Part shown: positions 49,401-60,856 of the stretch, one piece after another
Position numbering within the stretch: position 1 is the stretch's first letter
Layout of the letters: each line of letters begins with the position of its first letter
Assembly (NCBI RefSeq): GCF_965363235.1
Contig: NC_134841.1
Span: 64,253,078 to 64,317,077 of the forward strand
DNA length: 64,000 nucleotides
Direction: 5' to 3'
Source of the DNA: Mytilus galloprovincialis
Taxonomy: Eukaryota; Mollusca; Bivalvia; Mytilida; Mytilidae
Made by a program: the position numbers and the translations under genes
Notes under the pieces: model-generated
What the model was told of the DNA's origin: nothing
What the model saw: only the letters and a program-made list of their open reading frames with translations
The model's database searches: none

Positions 49401-50780
49401 TGCGTCATCGCTGTTTCAGACCATTTTTAATTACTTGATTGAATATAATGCACATTTGTACCCATATGGGTTGAAGGCATACATAAATCAACATAGTAAT
49501 TTTACAATACATCATACAGAAAAAAACAACAAAAGAACCAAATGAAAATTACCATGATGGATGGTTGACACTTGTTACTGTATGCGATGGTTGTTTTCGT
49601 TTATTGTTTAACCATTGAATAAACCGTTGTTTTCTCTTTTGCATAGTTTCATATTTTTTCATTATAGGACCCTTTGAATCTTACTAGATCTGTACGGTTT
49701 TTGCTCATTATTAAAGGTAGTAAGGTGATCTACACACAGTTGATATAAATTCTAACCTCTCTGAAATATATCAGGAAAGACACCATTAAAACAGAAGCGA
49801 TTCTACCGTAGAATAATTTTAGACAGTTCCAACCTAGAATAGTTATAAATAGTTTCAACATCTGAAATACTCTCACAGTTCTATCCCTGAACAAATGGAT
49901 AGTTCTTCTAGCGAACAGTTTTATACATGTTTATCCTACAAATCAATTTCAGTTCTATATACCAGTTCTGTGACAGATCATTTCGACAGTTTTAAAAAGA
50001 AGTTAGAACTTATCCCAAACATTTACGTCTTTTGGTTTCCAGTGGATAATTTTCCAATTGGCAATCATACCACATCTCCTTAAACATTTTCGTATTTCTA
50101 TTTCTCAAAGAGGAGCCGCTATTTCTACTTTTTCTACAGCCCCTATTTGGACGTCGTCGTTGAATACTCGGTATATTTATTTCGTTTGATATTATTATAA
50201 GTAAAATTTGTATTATTGTTTCAGAACTTAATTCTTTACCATACAGCTTGCTTTGTTTGCTTCACAATAATACTCGTCTGTATTGCAAATGGGATCACTT
50301 CTTTTGTTTCTTGTTGGAGCTTTGAGGAACGAGTGTGCTTCATGTCGTGGTATTTTCCATGGAGCTTCGACTTCTGCATAGTGTGCGTTAGACAATTCTA
50401 CAAATAAGATATATGTAGTTGTTCAATATTAGCCTTGTATAGAGGATAACTCTTAAAATAAATGTAATATTGCACTTTGTATGGTTCATTCGTTAATGTG
50501 TTATTCAAAATGTATAGCACTTAGAACTTATAAAAATAAATTCAAATGCGTTACAAGACAAGAATAATATTTTTAACTCTCTCTCTGTGACGGAAGCATT
50601 AATCACCTCTAAATTGAAAAGTTAATTACATTTGTATATAATTCATTTATAATCTTTTTAAGAAATCACTGAATATTGAATAAATTAAACTCTTCAAAAC
50701 ATAAAAATATTATTGCTAGTATGTCTAATAGCTAACTTACCTATGAAAGAAAATACTAAGGCAATTTGTAAAATGAACAT
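42857..50780 (-). CDS. Copy D: secreted 8-Cys / EGF / EGF / VWA / VWA protein, complete
   Basis: Exons right to left: 50780-50741, 50397-50240, 49263-49152, 48489-48376, 47839-47726, 46364-46081, 44349-44076, 43437-42857. All borders are GT/AG and the frame is open for about 558 residues: signal 1 to about 17, furin-type site after R46 (RNKR|SD), eight-Cys module 51-103, EGF1 104-141, EGF2 142-179 (DLNEC, calcium type, with the Asn-hydroxylation pattern CxNxxxxFxCxC), VWA1 180-365 (DTSDS, TYT, HDG), VWA2 366-558 (LLDTNGN, SNLS, SDG). The eight-Cys exon is one codon shorter than in A, B and C. The acceptor TTCTTTTCAG lies just before the ATG, so there is an upstream non-coding exon. AATAAA at 42644-42649 (minus) is about 210 nt past the stop. 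It is the best-preserved close relative of copy C. Confidence 0.87.
43910..44052 (-). repeat. R1 copy beside a splice donor of copy D
   Basis: Reverse R1 ending GTCCTGGTATCTATGATGAG about 25 nt from the donor of the exon at 44076-44349. Confidence 0.7.
44076..44349 (-). CDS. Copy D exon 7: second half of VWA1
   Basis: This exon carries [18 protein letters not shown]; copy C lacks the FYEA segment. Its donor is about 25 nt from the end of a reverse-oriented copy of the ~150-bp repeat (about 43910-44052), which has therefore inserted almost against the splice site without damaging it. Confidence 0.85.
45225..45595 (+). mobile_element. 3' fragment of the retroelement in a copy D intron
   Basis: Plus-sense tail with the end of the coding part (TCACGAGTTGGTTGACCG). 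It sits between exons 6 and 7 of copy D; the matching intron of copy C lacks it, so it probably arrived after the C/D duplication. Truncated fossil. Confidence 0.7.
45737..45797 (-). repeat. R1 fragment, reverse
   Basis: TAGACGAAACGCGCGTCTGG to CCTTGGATAACTATTG, in the intron between the VWA1 halves of copy D. Confidence 0.65.
45824..45930. mobile_element. Small palindromic MITE, ~107 bp
   Basis: TTAAGGTATACCACCCTCCT at one end against reverse TTAGGTAAACTACCCTCCT at the other. In the copy D intron between the VWA1 halves. Confidence 0.55.
46081..46364 (-). CDS. Copy D exon 6: first half of VWA1, intact MIDAS
   Basis: The exon encodes [18 protein letters not shown] and EKAATYTATALRQARE, with the DxSxS and loop Thr of the MIDAS. 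It is 284 nt, enters in phase 1 and leaves in phase 0. It is the intact counterpart of the disabled exon at 32963-33233. Confidence 0.87.
46405..46780 (+). repeat. R3 copy, long form, in a copy D intron
   Basis: It begins GTAGATGTGGTATGATTGTC next to exon 6 and runs to ACCTGGGACAGTGGTGTAAC; the first half is clearly mutated. Confidence 0.6.
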
Positions 50781-52268
50781 GTTGGTGCTGCTGAAAAGAA
50801 GGAAATATTCTTCTTCACATCAATATGTCTGCAGTAGATACTGATTCCCTTTATCTTAGATGATCTAACAAGAGAAGTATTTTTATTTTATTTGTTGGGG
50901 ACTTTCGGGAAAAAAAATCTGTAGTAGAAAATGAAGAAAAAGAAAAGAAACAGGATAAGATTGAAATATTTAATAAATTTCTATTCTGTAGTGACTATTT
51001 CACGAACTTCAAATTTCTGGTTAATAAGTTTATATGTTTATATACAGTTAATTAAATTAGTAACTACTGTCGCCTTAATTTAGCCTTACTAACTGATTTT
51101 ATATTGTAACCTATTTTTCTGTGAATTATGATTTATCATAGAATCTTTTTAGATTAATAACCAAGGAAATTGTCGTGAATGAAGGTCATGATAAAGATTT
51201 GCTTTCATCAAATGATTTCTAAATGTATTTATATGCTTAAGTTTGATTCCTGAATAGCAATATTACTCGATCAAAATAGGGACGTTTCCTCAAATTCTTC
51301 GTGAAAAGAGATTACCAAACTTTCGGCATATAGATCAATCCGTTTAGTAACTTTAAGAAATGTCCTTGTGTTTCTGTTGCAAGAAAAGTTGCTGCCAATA
51401 TCGAATTAATTATCTTTGAGTCTACAACTTTTATATTTACATCAGAGATCAGTTACATCTTGCATGCAATGATTTTGTATTATAAAAAAAAGCTGCTGTT
51501 CAAACTTGGTCAGGTACGTTCAAGCAAAAAACTGGAATGAAGAAAAAACCAAGATAATTGAGGGGAAAATATCAAAAGCGATATTAAATATTGGAATGAT
51601 GAAGATGACCATCCCTCGTACAAAACAGTTTAACCATAGTACTTGCTTTCTGTCTTTCCCAAATCTGAACATCGTAAGCGGTTGTATATATTTTGCATCA
51701 TAATGGTATGTCATTCGAAATATTTGTGTTTACGGTAGACCATGAACTATCTCTTATATTTTACCAATCGCATCCATTTTAGAGCATAACATATTGTTTA
51801 TACACTTGTCTACAATTGAACTTTTTATATAGATGTCTTTTAATTTATTTTGTTTTCCGTTGAATTGCTGTCTTATTGCTACATACACAATTTTTTTCCG
51901 ACTTTTAGTTTTCATTATAGTGTTTATCATTGATGTTCACTATTCGCAGGTTTTTGTCTGTTTTGTTTTGTCATTTTGTTTTCTATTTTATTGTCTTTGC
52001 GAATAATATAAAAAAAAATCTGAAATGAGAATACATTGACAACAAAAATGAAAAGGCGATCATCAAAAAGTTGTATTACTATTCTCGTTGATTTTACCAT
52101 ACGATTTATTAACTGTCATTCTATATTCACATAAACCATACACTGTATAAAAACTTCGATAAATCATAGCGGAAACAAATGATCTAGTCATCATTTAGAC
52201 CACTACTTAATTTGTCAAGTAAACGAGCGGTATATTGTTTATTTTTTTCATTGATATAAACAGCCTAC

Positions 52269-52315
52269 CTTGCCTTTGTCTTGGTAAATATTCTTCTGAC
52301 TATAATTTCACAATA
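52269..52315 (-). other. Candidate 5' non-coding exon of copy D
   Basis: The minus strand reads TATTTACCAAGACAAAGG then CAAG|GTAGGC, parallel to the copy C candidate at 38080-38130, inside flanks that align between the two copies. Only the donor is supported; the 5' border is a guess. Confidence 0.35.
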
Positions 52316-52949
52316 TAATGCTCTTTTATAAAGGATTAAATATATATATATATGATTGGATGACAGAATTCGACTTCCTTGTTCCTATATTCTATCTACT
52401 AGTACACATATACATAAATAATTAACCTATTCAGTGAAATTAAATACCTGTTAAATCTCTTAATAATAGAAAAACCTTTAAACATAATGGAAATTCCAAA
52501 GTCAATTATATTTTAAAAATAAAGCTATTATATTAAAAATGTTTAAACACTTATATGTCTTTGAGCATAACTAAATGTAAACATTTAAATTTTGATTATT
52601 AAATTTATGTTATTTTTTTTAAAAAGATGATACACTGGAATTATTGTGCATGATACTTCATAACTGTAATTTTTGAATTCAGATTCAACCAGCCCTACTA
52701 GTTGTTACCATCTATGTTGTTACCAATATCATCCACTCAGTTAACACATGATTCAAGTTTGTCATTGGCTTTAAAAGATGCTAGGATGAAAAAAATGTTA
52801 ATGTGTATCGTTCACAGCAATACATCAAATACATCAAATACTATCTTTTGAAAAATTGTCTATTGATTAGTATAAAAAAGTACTGACATGATATCAAGAG
52901 GGTTTTTTTTCATATACACATACGCATTTAAAGTCTGTAGCGATTTAAT

Positions 52950-54699
52950 GTAACAGGTTATGAGAGCGCTAAATACCGAAAATTAAATAAAATGAGGGAG
53001 GCAATAAAAAATACTCAAATGAAACAGATCATAGAAAGAAGGAGGACGAAAAGACCAACAATTCGATAAAAGCACAATAACAACATAGTTTAGTGACAAT
53101 GGATTAACAGCTCGTTATACTAAATTGCGTATTTCCTAATAGATCAGAATCATGGACCATATTCACGTGTATATATAGAGGAACTTGCTTATCTAATTAG
53201 AATAATGACGCCTTCAATTTCTATGTTCATTTTTCAAGTACATATAAAAGTAGGAGATATGGTTTAATTATCCGTAGGGCTACTATTCATGATAGTTCAA
53301 ATAAAGTCAAAGTAAGCCGGCATAGGTCATCGTCAAGCCTTGAACAATGCGAGAAAATATATATAGTATTTTTGAGCTATGAAAGGCTGGTATATAATTC
53401 ACATGTTTAACTTTTTACGTTTATATGTATTAAAGCAATAACAACTTAAAAATTTGTTTTCTATGATTTCTTTTTTCTTGCAAACATAACAAAATGAAAT
53501 TATATCCAAACATACATATTTAACAAAACAAACTGATACAATCTATGTAGTCCTGAAGTCCGAGTAGTCCGCATTGACAATACAAACAGAACTAGGTTTG
53601 GTGTTACTTTGAGCATCTGATTGGTTCCTTAAATATTTTTCCCCTCCCTAAACCAGATATTTGTATCTACAATAGCCATTTTGTTTTATTGAAGTTGAAA
53701 CGAACCAAGTTTGTCTAAAGAATGGTTCATAGTAAAGATTGAAACCATTACACTAGGATAACAGCTTTGACTTATTGAGTTGCAATTTAATTTCTACTGA
53801 CATACAATTGCCAAAATATAAAACAGACGATCACGATTTAAATACATTATTAAACTGTCAAATCTGAAGCACTAAATGATTTGAGGATGCTCACGTCGAG
53901 GAATGATATTTATAGAAATTGTATTGAATATATAGAACTATTTTCCCACTTGTTCACAGTAAACTAGATTGGTCTCATCTGTACTTATTAAGTATGCCTT
54001 TTTTTATTACAAACATGGAGACTGGACTACCAACAACAGACTTTTCATTGCCTAATGTTATGTTCATAAAATTATAAAAGTTGTAAGGTTTTTTGATAAT
54101 TCGGCAAAAAAAGTGTATTGCTTTGACGACAGCATGTCCGTCTTTTTTATGTTTAGAATTATTTGTACATACATATTGTCAGCTATTTAATACTTTATTC
54201 CAAACGTAAAAAGGATACACATAGTGATAATAATTTTATATGCAATAATGTTAAGAATGTTTACCGAATATTCTTGAGTGACGCAATATATGAATATAAA
54301 ATTGTTCATGTATATGAAAAACAATATAATACATAAAACAAAATACGAAGGTTCACGGAGAATAATATATTTAATTGAACCCAATATGTGAGAACATATC
54401 TACTATAAGGACTATACACTGTTTCATGCAAATACATTTTATTTTTTTCTGCTGATTTAAAAAAAAAACACCTAAATTACCTACTCTTTGATATATTCTT
54501 TAGACTGTAATAAACGGTCGTCGAAACATTTGCAGACGCACATTGCTGTCTCAGTCGAAAAGGGGGAAAAGACACAGTTAAAATAAACAAACAAAAAACT
54601 TCAAAAAAAATAAATAAAAAGATTTTGATAATTTCAATTTAAAAAAAATGTTAGACCCACAGTTAAAACATGTTCAACATAAGTCTCTGAATTGTACCA
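52950..54699. other. Gap between copies D and E
   Basis: AT-rich; the match to the 5' flank of copy C fades out around 53100. No exon or clear repeat seen between 53200 and 54700. Confidence 0.4.
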
Positions 54700-54835
54700 A
54701 AAAGTAAAACACAAAATAACCGAAATCCGAGGAAAATTGAAATCGGAAAGTCCCTAATCAAATGGAACTTTCAAAAGCTCAAAAACATCAAACAAATAGA
54801 TAACAATTTTCATATTCTTCACATGGGACATGCAT
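54700..54835 (-). repeat. R2 fragment
   Basis: CCGAGGAAAATTGAAATCGG and AGTCCCTAATCAAATGG; just 3' of copy E. A similar fragment lies at 57665-57765 in a copy E intron and another at 17150-17245 upstream of copy A. Confidence 0.5.
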
Positions 54836-54905
54836 TGAACAAAGTAAACGATTCCTTAAACGAGAACCGACACCAAATGTATTTTGAATTTTTAGATTTG
54901 ACTGT

Positions 54906-55489
54906 TTACTGTCGCTTGATAAAAATGTTCTCAGTACAATTATGATATTTTGTTACTGCTGCAAGCGACTCTAAGGACGTGTAGCCGTCATCTTGAACAT
55001 CAAATATATAACTTGGATCGTTCAAAACACCTGCAAGATTATCAACGTTACAATCGTCGCCTGCCGCTACACCAAAGGTATGTATGTTTTGCTGCTTTAA
55101 TAATTTAACCTCCGTGTTTATTTCAGCTAAATTATTCCAATTTGCATTAGAGAATAACACAATAATTCTTCGTGAGGTTTTAAATAAGTCACTTTCCCGT
55201 ATATGATTTAATGCATGACTCAGGTTTGAAACCGTATTCAATTTATCAACCTTAACCTGCAATGCAGCGGCAATTAATTCGTCGATATTAGATGACCACG
55301 ATAAATTAAACACTTGTTCAACTTCGTCGGAATATGAAAACATGCCAATATCTGCATTTGGATTGTAAGTTGTTATTTGTTCTATTGTTCGTCGTATTGC
55401 TGTTAGTCGCAGGTTATACTCTTCTTTTGTTTGATTCTTGCTTGTATCTAACAGGAGAATGACCTCTGATCTTGTTACCATTAAACAGT
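54906..55489 (-). CDS. Copy E last exon: second VWA domain
   Basis: The 584-nt exon begins (G)AC TGT TTA ATG GTA, so the DC opening is conserved although the rest of the N-terminus (LMVTRSE) differs from the other copies. Metal motifs are DTSKN, SNLSHAL and SNANW, so the MIDAS is lost here too. Sequons NQT and NLS are kept despite wide divergence elsewhere. Confidence 0.85.
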
Positions 55490-58400
55490 CTGTAAATATC
55501 AAAGATGTGTTCAAATGTTTAAAAAATTAATTTGTTGAGTTTCAATACATTCAAAACAAAACAGTTCATTTTTATAGGAATACAACTTTTCCTATTTTAA
55601 GTGTTATTGATATTGTATACAACGCCGTGTTGTTGGTTATTCACTTGCAAAATATCCTAAACATTTTTTACATAGATATCCCATCACTTTTTAACAATTA
55701 TGATGACGTCCATAATAATTTTGAGAAGATGTATTCAACTTTAAGATTCAGATAACTTATATGTAAGCTTTTAACTTCTATCAAAGAAATAAGAATTGAA
55801 CAAATAAGCTATGTTATATCAAATACTGTATCCACTAGGAAATATATGATCATTATGCAGACTCTGCTCTAATGGAGCTACACTGAAAATGGAAAGTTCA
55901 CAATGGGAAAATAGTGACAAATTCTTCTGGCGTAAAGTTTAGTTTTCAACCGACCCTCTTTTAAATGCGAGATTGCTAAATCAAGAAATTAGGCAGACTT
56001 AATCGTATGCTATTTCACGGTCGTAGTAATTTGTGCGCTTTAAATGGTTACCAAATTTTCATTTATTCGGTGAAATAAGCAGATGTTGAAATTAAACGTT
56101 GATGTCAGATTTTTCTCTCCCTTCAAGCAGCTCATGTATGAAGTCGCATACGCTGTTAGTAGAATAATAAAGCATTTTGATGATGTTCAGAATCAGCTGC
56201 CTTTTTGATATAATCAGAGAATTTAAAAAAATATGATTTGTCTCTTTCTAAAACATTATATTTGTAACTGTGTTTTTATTAAACTGATTGCCCGGTCTGT
56301 CTATAAGTTTAGAATGAGAAATATTTGTGTAAAAAGGAGATCCGTTAAACGAAAAGTGTTCCTTTACAAATATCAAACTAATCCTATATATCAAAACAAT
56401 GAATATCGGTTGTAGTTAAATTCATTTTAAGATTATTACCTTTTTCGTAATAAAGAACACAAAATTATGTATCATTTTGTTTCTGTTTGATCAAAGACTT
56501 CTGTGTACAACATATTCTTAACAACAACAAAAAACATTTTGTAAATAATGTTAACAATATTAATATTTCAAAGTGAATGAAATTCTATTATGAAATATAA
56601 TTCGTGTGACGAAACAAACTTCATACTACACATACAATTAAATTTTAAAGCTGTACTACCTGTGCAATTATCTGGAACAGTTTCCTTATAAATATAATTC
56701 AACATATCACCTAAAAAGGATGTGCTGAAAGTGTAGTATTGTTTCTCTGAAATCGATAACAACTCAGAGTATGATATAGATTGACCAACAGCAGCAGTGA
56801 TGATACGTCCACCAATGGAGTTTATTAACTTAGCCTCATTTACAGCGTTATTCCTGTCTGTTGATAAACCATCGTAGAGTAATATCATATAGCTAGAAGT
56901 TCTACGTGCTCCCATAGAACTGTTAGTTATCATCTACAACAGTTAACAGTTAGAGAACATTTAAGGTATGATTTGTATTTTTCTTAGTAATCTTACTCTG
57001 AATTCTAAATAATAACTAACAAATAATGCATCAACAAATCGAAACCGAACTTTTGTAGTTGTCAGTGTTCGTTAATAGTTTAGCTTGCCATAAGTTTTGA
57101 TTCGAGAGCCACTTAAATTACTTATGTAGACGAAATTAATTGGATTGCAATAAATTATAAGTAGATTTCATCCCGTAGTCAACACTGTTGCTTTTTAAAA
57201 TATCATTGATATGGTAACTATGGTAACACGTATGACGTATTTAATTACAACCTGGTATCTTTGATGATTTTTATGAACTATAAGAAATAAATAAGATCTC
57301 CGCCAATAAATCACAGTTATGTGTTAAACATACTTTGTTGTCTCTTTGGCACATTCCCCATTTCCATTCTCAATTTTATTTATTGTTGGTGTCAGTCAGG
57401 TATTTTGGTCAATTTTATTTCTTAAATATCCATAAATGCACACGACTAGATTATTCTTTGTGCTTAAAATCATGTTTCGTACATATTTTTTTATTTTATT
57501 TCCATTCAGTTTAAGCGAGGTTTTATTGTCATAGAAATTATGGGAACCGATTAATCATACGTTTGAGATGTTTTTGAAGACATTCACAAATCTGCTTTTC
57601 TATGACGTGTAATAACATATGTCTCATCAAAATGTTTTTGTTTTTATTTATTTAGTAGTAGCATGGTAAAAAAAAACTAAATTAGAAAAATACTGAAGTC
57701 CAAAGAAAATTCTTATATGAAATTCTCTAATCAAATGACAAAAGCTCAAACACATCAAACGAATGCAGATGTCACTAGTGCACAGAAACGGACCATCTAA
57801 TTTCATTACTGATTTAGTGAGGATTCGTGGTTTTTCACATCGAATTTACATCTTTTTCCGTTCAAGATCACATATTAACAATTTTAAGATCATTTATATA
57901 TTTACCTCTTTTGCTTTCTGTAATGCTGGTAAGGTATACGTGGCAGAATCTTCCCCTTTGATACGCTGCAGTTCGGCAATCATACTCAAAGAAGTATTGT
58001 GATCATCAAGGTCGAAAAGAACATTTGCTTCAAAATCATAAGTGATAACACCCACTTGAAAGTCATCTGGACCAATCGGTATTCTTTTGATAAATTCAGT
58101 AATAAAATCGAGACTTCTGTTGGCACTTGTTTCTAAACTAGAAGAAGTGTCAACAATGAATACGATATCTGCTGGTCCAGGTCTACAATCTGTTGAAAAA
58201 CACAATATCTTAACTCAAAACAGTGTTCTCATATCTCTGATGTATAAGGTGTAACACCACTAATTCAGGCCCGACCAGAAAGCACATACTAGAAAGTAGT
58301 ACATATTTAATACAAAATAGTTCCTACGCATATGTGTTACTTTCGAAATATGTAGATCATTTAGGTATTTTTGGTATGAAATGAAAGCTGGAGGACTGGT

Positions 58401-60856
58401 GATTATTTCAGAACACTTTTTGACTTATTATTTTGAATATTAAAAAAACTGCATCAAATTTTAAAAAGAGGGTACATTTTGTCTGTTTCTCAGATATGAA
58501 GTACCTGTTTTGGTATATATGAAGTTCCGGGAAGCAGTTCTTTCTTATATTCCACTAAAGGTATGTTGATTTCTTCAGTACAAGACACCATAAAGTGTTG
58601 CTTTGACATGCAATGATTTTCACTTTATTTGAACTTAAAACAAAAGAGGTGCATGCTTGAAACGTAGGAATTTAACACAGAGAAAGCAATGGGACCATGA
58701 ATTAGTGGTGTACTTCCTATTAGTGTGATGATTTCAAAGCATTCAAATGTGTCTTATTTTCGTATTTGATTGGGAATGTAAACTGTTTAATCTTTAAAAA
58801 GATGCTTACAAATGCGGCGACTATACTTAAGATTCATATGACGCTGATGTTAACACCATTCCCACTTGTAACACGCTTCTTATTATTTTTGATTGTTTCC
58901 TTGGTATTGTTTCCTTTATAACAAGTAATAATTAATCAGTTTATTACGAGTGTCTTTCATAGTTTGCCGGGTTTTTTTAAATAAAGAATATGAATTTACA
59001 TTAGGTACAAAGCAAAATAGATGCATGATCTTAAATTTCTCATTCTTTATACCAAAAAAAGCTTTCATCACCTGTTTGACAGATATCACCTTCGTATCTT
59101 CCTGTGCAGTCACAACTGTAGCTGTTGATTAAGTTTTTGCATGATCCCGTATTCATACATGGATTTGACTGGCATTCGTCATAGTCTGTCGTAAAAAAAA
59201 TATATCAGATGTCTGGTATGTAAACATATGTTATTTTAAAATAAAAACTTAATATGCCATTTTCTGATAATAAACTAGTTCAAAACACTATCTTAAAAGA
59301 TGTAATCAAGCAACATTAACTCTTCAAACCTTGCAGTTAGTTTCGATTGTCAATAATATTAACCTCGAGCATCGCTGAAGACACAAAAATGTCGACATGC
59401 ACATCTTGTGCACCATTAATGGTAATATAACAACTGGATCGATAACTGTTAGTTCCTAAGATCATAAATCCTCAAGAAGCTCAGTACTACGGTGCAGGAA
59501 TGGAAATACGGATAATGTTTTATTATAATCTGTTGTAAATCTCTGAATTCAGACTATGTTATGTTTCTCTGCCATGCATGGCGCTGATTCCTTTTTTGAG
59601 TTTGGCATATCAATTGTTATTCTTTTCGCTTATATCAATTTATCAAAGTCTGAATTGTGTTAGGATCTTTATGTATTTCGGCATCGAGCAATACTTAAAA
59701 GACATTAACAGTCGATATGCGCATCTGGTACCATTTATTTATGTCAGTCCGTGTGCACAATATGTATTCCTTATATTTTACCAGGTATGCCCCGACTTAA
59801 ACTGTAAAAAGTCAAATATGAAACGTTTGAAAGCATCAATGCCAAGAGAGCAAAATAGTCAATTTGATGCTACTACTTCAATCGTTTAATCTTCAAGTTT
59901 CGATCTAAAATGACCCATATAAATAAGACAAATACCAAAGCACTGGCTATTAGGTAGATGGTCACTACATGAATAATAGTCAACCATGGCCAGTAGTGGT
60001 ACCGATCATATTGTAGTTAATCATACATGAAGTGAATCAATTCGCCCATTATGAGTTGTTGTTCGTGTTTGACTTCGGAAATTTCAAATTCATAGATTTT
60101 TATTTTCATTACCTGTCTGACAGTTAGATCCAAGATACCCAGGTTCACATGAGCAAGTGTATCCGTTCACGTGATCTGTACAACTTCCGCCATTTTCACA
60201 AGGGTTCGACGCACATTCATTAATATCTAAAACATGATAGTATTTTTATTGCATATCTAAAACATGATACATCTTTATTTAAGGGATAATAATACTGTAG
60301 TTGAAGAGTTGACGCCGTCAATTTGGGATTTGCAAATGATGTTTCACTGGCGACAAAAAAAATAGCTTGTAAGCATTTCCTGCACCGTATACGGCACCCG
60401 TCGTGTTATTTCTTTGTTCAGTTCGGTAATGATGGAAGGTTATTATAACAGAGGCAGAACATCCTACATGATTTCTGACACAACTTTGTCATAATGTCCA
60501 ATCAGCTCATGATGGCGACCGTAAAATTTCTTGAGTGATGACCTTAATTTGAAAATTTCTTGAGTGATGACCTTAATTTAATTGATGAATAGCCCTGTCT
60601 ATAGAACAATATCTTCATAATTAAAAATATGACTATCATATCCGGAATCATTTAAAATAAACGATCGTGTTTATAGTTTTGTTATAATTTTTTTGGCATA
60701 AGTTTTTTTATATTATACTTTATCTGCCTAAAATGACAATACCTGTTTGACATACAACTCCAGTATATCCTAGCATACATGCACACATGAAAGCGTTTAC
60801 TTGGTCTGTACACGTCCCAGCATTCTGACATGGGTTTGAGGAACATTCATTTATAT
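54906..60856 (-). CDS. Copy E: diverged EGF / EGF / EGF / VWA / VWA gene, 5' end off the window
   Basis: Exons right to left: 60856-60743 ([13 protein letters not shown]), 60226-60113 ([13 protein letters not shown]), 59185-59072 ([13 protein letters not shown]), 58189-57906 and 56933-56660 (VWA1; DTSSS, TYT, YDG), 55489-54906 (VWA2; LLDTSKN, SNLSHAL, FSNANW; ends NIFIKRQ-stop). All borders are GT/AG and the frame is open. The three EGFs are calcium-type; the DDQC-type EGF, eight-Cys module and signal exon of the other copies are not seen up to the right edge, so the gene is partial here. VWA exon lengths and phases equal those of A and D. It is the most divergent member and possibly closest to the ancestral form. 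Confidence 0.85.
55886..56015 (-). mobile_element. Very diverged internal fragment of the retroelement
   Basis: Wording such as GGAAAGTTCACAAT and TTTTCAACCGACCCTC aligns with the coding part seen at 40440-40560. It lies in the intron between the last two exons of copy E. Old fossil. Confidence 0.45.
56660..56933 (-). CDS. Copy E exon 7: second half of VWA1
   Basis: The exon is open from [16 protein letters not shown] to VPDNCTG and carries the third MIDAS motif as [11 protein letters not shown]. Same length and phase as A and D. The residues around [19 protein letters not shown] show the divergence of this copy. Confidence 0.85.
57906..58189 (-). CDS. Copy E exon 6: first half of VWA1, intact MIDAS
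   Basis: The exon encodes [18 protein letters not shown] and [14 protein letters not shown], so DxSxS and the loop Thr are kept. Acceptor TTTTTCAACAG and donor GAG|GTAAA are good matches to consensus. Confidence 0.85.
60375..60595 (-). mobile_element. Very diverged 3' part of the retroelement in a copy E intron
   Basis: GGCACCCGTCGTGTT and CTCATGATGGCGACCGTAAA match the tail and end of the coding part of the family. A segment AAATTTCTTGAGTGATGACC is repeated in tandem. Old fossil between two EGF exons. Confidence 0.45.
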
